From Notospermus geniculatus (Eukaryota > Nemertea > Pilidiophora > Heteronemertea > Lineidae), in NCBI GenBank assembly GCA_002633025.1, contig NMRB01000371.1, positions 270,011 through 334,010 of the forward strand: DNA of 64,000 nucleotides, written 5' to 3'. Positions within the stretch are counted from its first letter, which is position 1; the number at the start of each line of letters is the position of its first letter. The notes beneath the pieces were generated by a model that was not told where the DNA came from, made no database searches, and was given only the letters and a program-made list of their open reading frames with translations. This document shows, in pieces, positions 1 through 8,837 of the stretch. Both the position numbers and the translations under genes were made by a program.

Positions 1-487
1 TTGCCACGTGCGTCTTGCCAAGATGCAAGTGACCACAAAACTGATGACGTCATGAAGTACATGAACAACCCGGGTGCATTTCGTCATTTTCATGAATTTA
101 CTTTTTGCGTGGCAGCTCTGACACATTGGGAAACTTCCGGCATAGAACATGCAGTAGGATCATTGCTCAAAAGGGCTGAAAATTACCGCTATACCTCCTC
201 CGGGGTGTGCAATAGGGAGACAAGACCAATTCCAACAACTTTTCAAAAGGGACCCATAGTAAATTCTCAAGGACTTAGGAGCTATAGGCCTAGTTCGAGG
301 CTACCCTTCATTTCATGATTTACGCTGAATATCAACCTCACTACACTTCTTGTTAGCTGGGGACACTACGTCGGTCCACTTCCGCCGTTGATCCATGCCA
401 CTTCTTAGAAATAACCAGCTGAATTTCATTGAATAATTTTGGCGGTCATCGAGTCATCGCGCCATCGAGTCTTCGCGTCATCGAGTC

Positions 488-800
488 AAGTACAACAAGC
501 CTTTGCGGACGTTGGTCTGACGTTGAGAATAGGTAGTTCACGACGATTTGGGCATGAGTCGGCCACGGGTTGTTCATCCACGTTGGCCCGACGTTGGTGT
601 TTGGAGGGCGCTCAGGCGCTCTATAATGTCAATCAAAGGTTGGCGAATGTTTGGGTCAATGTCGAAATTTACCTAAAAACAACGTTGGCCCAACGTTATT
701 CGCGGGTGCAAAATGATGTTGGCACAACGTACGATGGCAACATTGGGCTCACGTACACATACGTTGTCCACTGACGTTATATCAACGTTGCGCTGTGCTG
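488..800. repeat. AACGTTGG-type interspersed repeat, block 1
   Basis: The stretch is built from short variants of a palindromic word (GACGTTGG, CAACGTTG, GTTGGCCCAACGTT) spaced 15-40 bp apart. The same family returns at 1198-1350, 1490-1570 and 2720-3095, so it is one repeat family later broken by the three inverted-repeat elements listed next. No protein-like reading frame is convincing. Bases 1-487 hold nothing I recognise. Confidence 0.6.
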
Positions 801-809
801 GTGATGTGC

Positions 810-1188
810 GGCCATGTCGAATTAGCGGAACCAGCGGAAACAACGGAACCAGCGGAACTTGAAGGAAAAACATAATTGGTTTTTAAATAATAACTGCACT
901 GTTCAAATCGAATTGTTAGGCGCCGAGAAAAACTAGGTCTACGGTAGGCCAAGGCCTTGTAGGCCTACCGGTAGCCTAGCCTAGACCTAGCATGCCTAGG
1001 GCCTACATTTAGGTCTCAATTCGCACATCATGACTGCAGCCGCGCGTTGCTTACCAACACCGAGTCGCGTGTTGCTTTCAGTCAACAGCTAAACGAAGGA
1101 ACAACGAGTCACGTGTTCGTTCTATCGGCTGCAGACCAGGTTCCGCTGGTTCCGTTGTTTCTGCTGGTTCCGTTAATTCGACATGGCC
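810..1188. mobile_element. Non-autonomous TIR element (MITE), 379 bp, 9-bp TSD
   Basis: The ends are inverted repeats of about 48 bp (outer bases GGCCATGTCGAATTAGCGGA; the right end is its complement at 1141-1188). The 9-mer GTGATGTGC lies directly outside both ends, at 801-809 and 1189-1197, a clean TSD. Nine-bp TSDs are typical of Mutator-like (MULE) transposases, which is an inference here because the element carries no coding sequence. It sits inside the AACGTTGG repeat. The interior includes a GGCCTAC-rich stretch at about 940-1010. Confidence 0.85.
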
Positions 1189-1355
1189 GTGATGTGCCGA
1201 CGTTGGTCTGACGTTGGGAGTAGGTAGTTCGCGACGATGTGGGCAAGAGTCGGCCACCGGTTGTTCATCAACGTTGGCCCGACGTTGGTATTTGGCGGGT
1301 GCTCGGCAGTTGACAATTGGTCCTGTGCGGACGTTGGTCTAACGTTGGGAGTTAA

Positions 1356-1487
1356 TCGAGAGGTTAAGAAACCACTCCGTTAACGATAACACTAACGCTA
1401 ACGCTATCTCTGACGTACATTTGCAATGTAAAAAATAACGTTAGCGTCAGTGTTACCGTTAACGGAGCGATTTCTTAACCTCTCGAG
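1356..1487. mobile_element. Palindromic MITE, 132 bp, TAA TSD
   Basis: Nearly the whole unit folds on itself: the left arm (TCGAGAGGTTAAGAAA...) is repeated inverted at 1430-1487 with few mismatches. TAA flanks both ends (1353-1355, 1488-1490), as in Harbinger-type elements, which duplicate 3 bp. It interrupts the AACGTTGG repeat. There is no coding capacity. Confidence 0.7.
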
Positions 1488-1784
1488 TAATTCGGGACGG
1501 TTTGGGACAGAGTCAGCTGCGGGTTGTTCATCTACGTTGGCCCGACGTTGATATTTGGAGTGGGCGACCAGTTCGACTTGGTGAGATAACAATTATATTT
1601 TATTTCGCAAAAATATAATACAGAAACGCTGACTTACGAAAGCAAACATATTAGAATATTGAAAATTAGAAAATCTAAGTGCGAAACATGTGTAGAAGTA
1701 GTGTCAATAAGAAAATAAAATAAACNCTGTTGGCTAAGGTTAAAGTTACATTAAGAGTTGCCGAATTAACCTCATGGTAAGTCC

Positions 1785-2682
1785 CAACCTCGTCCCCAGG
1801 GATTTTGTTCGCTCAGACAACCTCGGACCTAACTCGCTCACTAACCCCTGGAATCACTTTCTCAAATCACCAGAATCTGGTGATTTCACGGAAATTGCCG
1901 AAGGTTGTAATTAATATTTATAGTCTCTTTTTTCGTAAACTTACTAATTTAATCGAGTATAGATCGATGAAGTTTACTAGTTTCAACGTCGAAAACATAA
2001 AAGTATTGCTGAAATAGTCCCTGGTTTTTGTTTAAGTTTTAATTATTTTGAATACCGGCGCCGAAAGGTAAATGTTAAATAAAGCCGAAACTCCTCACAG
2101 CGCCACCTATCTTCAGTTTTCCAACACTGAGTAAATGACTTCATTTCTCAACAAAACACACAGAAATAAGGGTTTCCTGTGCCTGTCACCAACTGAATCG
2201 ACACATGTTAGCACTCTTAGGCTTGTAATTTCTATAATAACAAATAAAAATGTGGTTTAGGGGTTGAAAGCGAATGTTTGATCGAGTCAGTTTCCCCCAT
2301 GCATCACTGTGTACACAAATGTACAGACGGATACCGCTCGATTCAATATGTCAATTTGTGCTTGATCGGGCTTTATATACTTACCTGCATCATCCGTTCG
2401 TCCAGATGTGTTTCGAATATAATATCCATTTAGATTGTACAAGGTAAAATCCCTTGGTTTAACCACAAAATGACCAAATCTTAGCCGAACTGAGGGCACG
2501 CATGATGTTTACAAAAAACTACAAACACACGTGCTTTAGTTACTAATAATAGACACGATTGTGTGACATCACCTCCTTCTACTTCGGGCGACCAATCACA
2601 GGCCGGAATCAGCTATGAGACCAGGGGTTTGTAAGCGTCAACCCAGAGCCCAGGAGCGCACAAACCCCTGGGTACGAGGTTG
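1785..2682. mobile_element. TIR element, 898 bp, 9-bp TSD GGTAAGTCC
   Basis: The left end CAACCTCGTCCCCAGGG and the right end (complement: CAACCTCGTACCCAGGGG) are inverted repeats of about 30 bp. GGTAAGTCC occurs directly outside both, at 1776-1784 and 2683-2691. The TSD size fits a MULE-like or P-like element, so superfamily assignment is open. A 70-codon minus-strand frame at 2287-2499 matches nothing I recognise. One assembly n (1726) lies just outside. Confidence 0.75.
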
Positions 2683-2719
2683 GGTAAGTCCGCCCATTCG
2701 CTTGTGCACACCTGGCACA

Positions 2720-3095
2720 AGCAAGACGCACAAGTTGGTAAATGGTTGGGCCAAAGTTGGCGCATCGTTGCTATAATGTCAGTCAAAGGTTGACAAAAGG
2801 TTGGTTGACAACGTTGGCTGCAGGTTGTTAAAAGGATGCTATAACGTAAATAAAAGTTTGGTAAATGGTTGGGCTAAAGTTGGCACAACGTTGTTTGGAG
2901 GTTGCCAAAGGTATCTATAATGTCAATCAAAGGTTGGCGAATGGTTGGGCCAATGTCACAACCTACCTAAAAACAACGTTGACCCAACGTTATTCGCGGG
3001 TGCAAAATGATGTTGGCACAACGTTGATGCTAACGTTGGGCCATACGTTGTCCACCGGCGTTTTTCAACGTTGGGCCAACGTTGCTCTGCTGTCA
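2720..3095. repeat. AACGTTGG-type interspersed repeat, block 2
   Basis: Same repeat family as at 488-800. The string TATTCGCGGGTGCAAAATG is shared by both blocks (near 700 and near 2992), so these are copies of a longer unit rather than independent short palindromes. It ends just before a Ser/Thr-poor unique stretch (3100-3330) in which I see nothing. Confidence 0.6.
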
Positions 3096-3339
3096 GGGTT
3101 ATTGATACTGGCCGCTTCTTGGTGGCTCAGACTCAGAGGTAACTTATACCTCATTAATTATTCATAGTTGTTTGGTTGGATGTATGAAGTTCTGGCGAGT
3201 CTAGCTCCGGGGACTTCGTTCATCCACCCATACTGCCCCGTAGCTAATGATCTTTCAACCAGCGAGACCAAGGTGTTTTTTTTAGTTTTGCACTGCACCG
3301 TACCTTACCGGCCTGAGTAAATTTATTGTATACTGTAAG

Positions 3340-4205
3340 CTGAGGATGAATGATGCCTGAGGATGAATGATGCCAAGGATGAATAAGCTGAGGATGAATG
3401 ATGCCAAGACGGAATTTCTCGTCATATCATCTGGGCATTTAAAGTTTTCCTTGCCTATTGAAACACTTCATGTTGGTGACAGTGAGGTGGCTGTGTCTGA
3501 CAAGGCTCGTAACATTGGTGTACTGTTTGACTCTCGTCTTTCATTAGAAAGCCAGGTAAACCAGGTGTGCAAACGGTCACATTTTCAGCTGCGTCAGCTA
3601 AGCCGCCTTCGTCAGTTTCTTCCACGTCAAGCATTCGAACGTATTGTACATGCGTTTATCACCTCCAATCTGGACTATTGTAATTCGCTGTATATTGGCC
3701 TACCGAAATGGCAAATTGACAAGCTCCAGCGCATCCAAAACTCTGCAGCTCGGATAATTACAGGCGATGGCCGGCGAGCACACATTAGTCCCATTCTCAG
3801 GTCATTGCACTGGCTTCCAGTGTCTTATCGAATTCTTTTTAAAATTTTAGTGCTGACTTTCAGGTGCATCCATGGCCTTGCCCCAAAGTATTTGTCTGAT
3901 TTGCTGATGATTCATCAGCCAACCAGGTCACTTCGTTCGGCATCGTCCAACAATCTTGTGGTTCCGTTTTCAAGATCGAAAATGGTGTCTGAGCGAAGTT
4001 TTTCACATGTCGGGTCAAGGCTGTGGAATGCACTTCCGGAAGTGTTGAGATTCTGCACATCTGTCCAGTCTTTTAAGTCACGTCTTAAAACTCATTTTTT
4101 TCGTAGAATGTTTTAATTAATTCTAATTCTTCTATTCTTTGTAGCGTTTTAGAGCATGCAGCTTTGCATGATTTTACGCTTTATAAAATAAATTATTATT
4201 ATTAT
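3340..4205 (+). pseudogene. LINE 3' end (CR1/L2-like reverse transcriptase C-terminus)
   Basis: The frame at 3367-4116 (about 250 codons) encodes the part of a non-LTR reverse transcriptase downstream of the catalytic palm. It shows NDAKTEFLVIS, then LDYCNSLYIGLP, LQRIQNSAARII and LHWLPVSYRI, the conserved thumb/C-terminal blocks of CR1/L2/Jockey-group elements. The YADD palm and the endonuclease are missing, so this is a normal 5'-truncated insertion. After the stop come a short hairpin (GCATGCAGCTTTGCATG) and an (ATT)n tail at about 4190-4210, the usual 3' end of such LINEs. At the 5' junction GAGGATGAATGATGCC is repeated three times, a small local duplication made during truncation or repair. 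Confidence 0.85.
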
Positions 4206-4304
4206 TATTAAGTGGGTAGCCATAATGTATGTATGTACGCGGCACCCACTTTAAAATATTCAATAAAAAAAACTGTAGAAATTCTAAGCCCATCAAAACA
4301 AACA

Positions 4305-5079
4305 TGTCGCCTAATTTGTCTTTGGCAGTTTCGTGTGTTTCGCGGCCGGCATGGAGGCCACGTGACAACCCAGCTTCTGGAATGTAACAACGTCACAACA
4401 ACCTTATTGTCATGCCACGCAGCTCGCTCGCGCGAGTTGTGAATTTACTCCGTTCTTTGCAAGCCAATTTTAACATGTTTATGTCACAATTTAGTCGCCT
4501 ACTGTGGAATTTGGTCGAAGCTAGGCGTCAATGTTCTGTAAGTTGGTTTGATAGGTAGAAAATTGTATAGAATTGTTGGAATTGTCTCTCAAGTGAGAGG
4601 CGAGGTGATGCCATCTAATTTCGGACACCTCCATTATTCATCACACTCAAAAACGTGTGTCAAGCTGCCATCTGGGCATATTTGGTATGGAAGGTAATCT
4701 TGGGATAATATTTCAACGTTTATACGGTTGAATGTCATGTCGAACCACTTGCTAAGGTCAAAATTGGTGTAAGAAGAGCAGTAGTCCATCCGGGATAGTT
4801 TGTGTAATTTCCGCTAGGTGGCTCCACCGTTCAGTGTAATGGCTTCCATCTTCATGAACATTCTTGAATCACCTTTGTCTTCCATGCATGTATATGTAGG
4901 CCTACTGTTGTGATATGTGACTTATAGGCAATTTAGGACTTATGTTGGGTTCAATTTTGTATCTTGCAGTGAACAGCAACAAGTTGATAAGCGAGTGTTT
5001 TGCAACCAGAATAAACCAAGACTTCATCTGCTGTATGAGACATGACTCTCTGCTCATTGTTTTATGCCAAATTCCCACA
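4305..5079 (+). repeat. 5' LTR of the BEL/Pao element
   Basis: Starts TGTCGCCTAATTTGTCT and ends CCAAATTCCCACA, the TG...CA ends expected of an LTR. It matches 25416-25858, the 3' LTR. AAACA precedes it at 4300-4304 and also follows the 3' LTR at 25859-25863, the 5-bp TSD size usual for BEL/Pao. This copy has about 455 bp (4520-4975) that the 3' LTR lacks; it ends in TTTTGTATCTTGCAG, which looks like a splice acceptor. The 3' LTR instead carries a MITE that this copy lacks. Confidence 0.85.
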
Positions 5080-5097
5080 TGGTTCAAGAACATTCTA
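5080..5097 (+). promoter_or_regulatory. Candidate tRNA primer-binding site
   Basis: The base after the LTR end starts TGGTTCAAGAACATT. A retrotransposon primer site normally begins TGG directly or 1-3 bp after the LTR, complementary to a tRNA 3' CCA end. The position is right; the matching tRNA is not identified here. Confidence 0.45.
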
Positions 5098-5107
5098 AGC
5101 ATTCATC

Positions 5108-5680
5108 ATGGATCAGTTAAATGCACTGGCGGAGGCTGCCATTGAGAGGGAGTTCGCAGAGATAACGGCTGAGATTGACTTATTGGAATCGACGTTCGTT
5201 CACAGAGGTCAAGAAAGCACTCCGAAGCCTCGCGACACAGTCGAGGAACCAGTGTTGGAGGAACGTACACGAGTGTCAGATGTGAGTCAGGCAGTTAATA
5301 ATTTAAGAGAAGAGATGGCAGAAACAAATAGACGGGTTAATGCTCTTGCAGCTTTGTTGGAGGAACAGTTCTCGAATTTCGCAATGGTGTCGGATATTCG
5401 GGATACTGGAGCTGACGGTGCTCAGAGACAGCCTACAAGTATCAAGCCGGAAGCCGTTGAGCACACACAATCTGTTACCCCGGGAGCTGTTAGTGTTACG
5501 CAGGGACAGCCCCTCAACCCTGAAGCAGCTGATTTCAAGCCGTCCATTAGTGAATCTAGACCGTCGACCATGAGTGTACCTCAGCTGACTATCGATGAAT
5601 CTCAACCGTCATTAGAGAGCTTTCGCACCCGCACGTTTAGGCAACCGACTACATTTAGGTCATCAAATTTTGCGGTCTAG
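5108..5680 (+). pseudogene. BEL/Pao gag, N-terminal part, copy 1 (truncated)
   Basis: ATG at 5108 lies 28 bp after the 5' LTR and starts MDQLNALAEAAIEREFAEIT, a plausible authentic gag start. The product is acidic and probably coiled-coil (to about residue 90), followed by a Ser/Pro/Gln-rich linker. From 5163 to 5612 it is nearly identical to 6887-7326, a second copy of the same gag segment. A TIR element begins at 5611, so the last 22 or so residues come from transposon DNA and the frame stops at 5680. The rest of gag is found only in the second copy. No active product is expected. Confidence 0.8.
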
Positions 5681-6667
5681 TGACGTGTACACAAACGGAT
5701 AGAGAAAATGTTATCCGTAGCGAGTTCACTATACGTCAGAGAAAAACGGTTTGCAAAAGCAACATATTTATATCAAAACCCCCATTCCAACGGTGATCGC
5801 TATTCTTTGTTATCAAATTTAGAAGGATTCCTCATGCATACCAGGTGTAACATTTTGTATGTTTTGTTTGGATCATCTTTTATTAAGCTTTTGGGTTGTG
5901 AATCAAATCCGTGTAAAAAGGGCAGTTTCCATTGACTGCCGTCCGATCAGTATGGGTCTTTCGCAATTGAACGGTTTGCTGAATATTCACTTTTACGTCA
6001 TCATCTTGTGAGCAGTTGTGACGTGTGCACAGACGCTAAATGAAGGCATGTACACTAGCCGGCCACAGTTCACGGGTAAGAAGCACGGTACGCGTGAGGC
6101 GAGTACGGTTTGTAAAATAGCCCGGTTAATAGGGCCTTTTTCACTGTGAGTATTTTTTGTTGTCAAAGTCTTGGAACACAAAGGATCAGCATACCCTATG
6201 AATAGAGTGGCGCTGAAGGTAGCAACACAATGGTTTTCTAGGCCCTTACCATGAATAACTATGAATTTACACGCGTGTTGGCCTAATCGCGCTTCGTAAA
6301 TACGGCCCTAAATGAAGGCCTACACACTAGCCGGCCACAGTTCACGGGTAACAAGCGCGGTACGCGTGACGCGAGTGCGGTTTGTAAGATACCCCGGTTA
6401 ATGATCACTTGCAATTACGTCACACACAATACAAGCGCAGTAGGGCCCATGGTGAACTCGTATGACTCGAGCACAGTCATAACATTACATCACCTTACCT
6501 AAGAAATATCCGTAAACATCTACAGGTCTTCACGGATAGTTCTTAGGCTTAGGCAAAAGCCGTGTCTCTCTGCGAAACCACTAAAACCAACCCGTTTCAC
6601 CGGTTACGGTTACGTATAACTAAATGTAGTCGGTTGCCTAAACGTGCGGGTGCGAAAGGTCTCTAAT
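5611..6667. mobile_element. TIR DNA element inside BEL gag
   Basis: Inverted repeats of about 48 bp (left 5611-5658, right 6620-6667; they share CTTTCGCACCCGCACGTTTA) bound a 1,057-bp unit with no transposase. TA lies at both ends, so a TA target is possible. Inside, a 95-bp segment (CACTAGCCGGCCACAGTTCA...) occurs twice, near 6052 and 6320, separated by about 165 bp that begins AGGGCC and ends GGCCCT. The DNA to the right of the element does not continue gag copy 1, so this was not a simple insertion. Confidence 0.7.
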
Positions 6668-6725
6668 ATGTCTTCCCTTCCTACTTCCCGTGAATTTATG
6701 CTCATCGTGTGGTGCGAGAACTGTG

Positions 6726-6884
6726 GCATGGTGGTCATGCCAAGAGATGATAGCATGGTGGTCATGCCAAGAGGTGAAAGCATGGCGGTCATGCTGAGAG
6801 ATGATAGCATGGTGGTCATGCCAAGAGGTGATAGCATGGTGGTCATGCCAACAGATGATAGCATGGTGGTCATGCCAAGAGGTA
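6726..6884 (+). repeat. Minisatellite with core CATGGTGGTCATGCC
   Basis: Six copies of a 26-30 bp unit built on CATGGTGGTCATGCC with spacers such as AAGAGGTGATAG. The same core and its leader (TCTTCCCTTCCTA..., CTCATCGTGTGGTGCGAGA) occur again at 63690-63900, so it belongs to another interspersed element. It joins directly to gag copy 2 at 6884. Translated peptides of the array are not meaningful. Confidence 0.7.
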
Positions 6885-8795
6885 ACGGCTGAGATTGACT
6901 TATTGGAATCGACGTTCGTTCACAGAGGTCAAGAAAGCACTCCGAAGCCTCGCGACACAGTTGAGGAACCAGTGTTCGAGGAACGTACACGAGTGTCAGA
7001 TGTGAGTCAGGCAGTTAATAATTTAAGAGAAGAGATGGCAGAAACAAATAGACGGGTTAATGCTTTTGCAGCTTTGTTGGAGGAACAGTTCTCGAATTTC
7101 GCAAGGGTGTCGGATATTCGGGATACCGGAGTTGACGGTGCTCAGAGACGGCCCACAAGTATCAAGCCAGAAACCGTGGAGCAGACACAATCTGTTACCC
7201 CGGGAGCTGTTAGGCAGGGACAGCCCCTCAACCCCGAAGCAGCTGATTTCAAACCGTCCATTAGTGAATCTCAACCGTCCACCACGAGTGTACCTCAGCC
7301 GACTATCGGTGAACCTCAACCGTCATTGCCTTCTGCGGAACCGGGTTTCTTGGCTACGTCACGGTCTTTAGTTCAACAACTGAAGAAGCCTCAGATACAC
7401 ATTGAGAAATTCGCGGGAAGTTCAATTGGGTTTATGACGTTTTTACGCCAGTTTCAGACAAAAGGGGCGTATTCGAATCCCTGCACTCGTGTTGATATCA
7501 ACACGAGTGCGGGATTCGAACGCCGAGAACCGACACGAGAACAGTGTTCGCGAACGAATGAGTTTAAACAACGCTATGGGAATCCTGAGCTGATAGAACG
7601 CGCTTATGTTTCAAAAGCCTTGGATTGGCCGATCATAAAGCAGAATGATGCGGATGGATTGGATTCGTTTGGGATTTTCCTACGGGAGTGTTACTTCGCC
7701 ATCCATGAGGTGGATGCTCTGAAGATCCTGGACTACTCAGAGAATATGCGTATATTAGTATCCAAACTTCCATTTCGGCTCCATGATAAGTGGCGCACCA
7801 TAGTGCTTGGTACCCGGGATCGCGGAGAGGTCGTGACCTTTGCCAAACTTGTTGACTTCGTCCAGAGGGAGGCTCGAAAGGTGAAGGACCCTGTTTATGG
7901 ACAGTCAGTTCTACAGAGACCGAAGAATCCAACTCCGAAACCATCATCAGCAATTCCACCATCTGGGAAGCCTAAGGACAGCTCAGTGCAGACCTTGATG
8001 AACACTGGTCAAGATCAACCAGAGGGTAGTACTCCCACTGAGGATAATCAGAAAACTAAGCCTGTTCAGGTTCCGAAACCTTGCCCGCTGTGCAAAGAAC
8101 CTGTTCAGGTTCCGAAACCTTGCCCGCTGTGTAAAGAGACTCATGTGTTGGCAAAATGTGAGAGTTTCCTGGGAAAGAGTCAAGCAGATCGACACAGTTG
8201 TGTGAAAGATTTGAAATTGTGTTGGAACTGTCTAAGGTCAGCACACAGAGTTAAAGACTGTAAAGCACCAGGTCGTTGTCGCGTCAAGGGATGTGGTGGT
8301 ACGCATCATACGTTGCTTCACAGGCCTAAGGAGACGAAGAAAGAAGGTACTTCAGAACGCACGGATAGTCAACAACAACCAGGCGTAACTCACAATACGG
8401 GTTATGATGTAGCCAAAGGTGACATTGCTGAATCTGTCGACAAGAGATCATATTTTCAATTACTGCCTGTGTACGTTTGCAGTAATGGTCGCTCTATTGA
8501 AACAGTTGCTTTGCTAGACTCGTCTAGTCAACTCACAGTGATTCGTGATTCCCTTGCCGAAAGTTTGGGACTACAGGGCGAAGAGAAAGATCTGACAATC
8601 AACACAATGAATTCGTCCGCGGTAGTGAAGTCTAGAGTCGTTTCCTTCAAAGTCAAGTCGCAGAATCCAGCTTTCTCAGAGACGCTCTATGTGACCGGAG
8701 CCAGGGCGTTAGATCTCACTGGGCGAAAAACGTCCTGTCCGGATCAGTGTGACACCCCAATCCGCACCCGTGTCTACACACCGATACGCATCTGA
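6884..8795 (+). pseudogene. BEL/Pao gag and aspartic protease, copy 2 (damaged)
   Basis: The open frame runs from 6801, but its first codons are minisatellite; gag begins at about 6884 with ITAEIDLLES. Order: acidic/coiled-coil region, Pro-rich linker, a DUF1759-like gag domain (about 7380-7900), cysteine knuckles (8080-8320) and a DUF1758-like protease with LLDSSSQ at about 8513, where the usual catalytic D-S/T-G has Ser for Gly. A near-perfect 49-bp palindrome (7472-7520) replaces part of the gag domain. A 39-bp tandem duplication (8061-8138) doubles PVQVPKPCPLCKE. The frame ends in a lesion at about 8730-8837 before pol. The start of gag is only in copy 1. Not expected to be active. Confidence 0.85.
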
Positions 8796-8837
8796 GTGAT
8801 ACCTCTACCCTGATCCGGGTAGGAGCACTGTCATGGA

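Noticed and set aside
6801-6884. Start of gag at the first Met of the long frame
   Set aside because: The first 28 codons translate the minisatellite; homology to gag copy 1 begins only at 6884.
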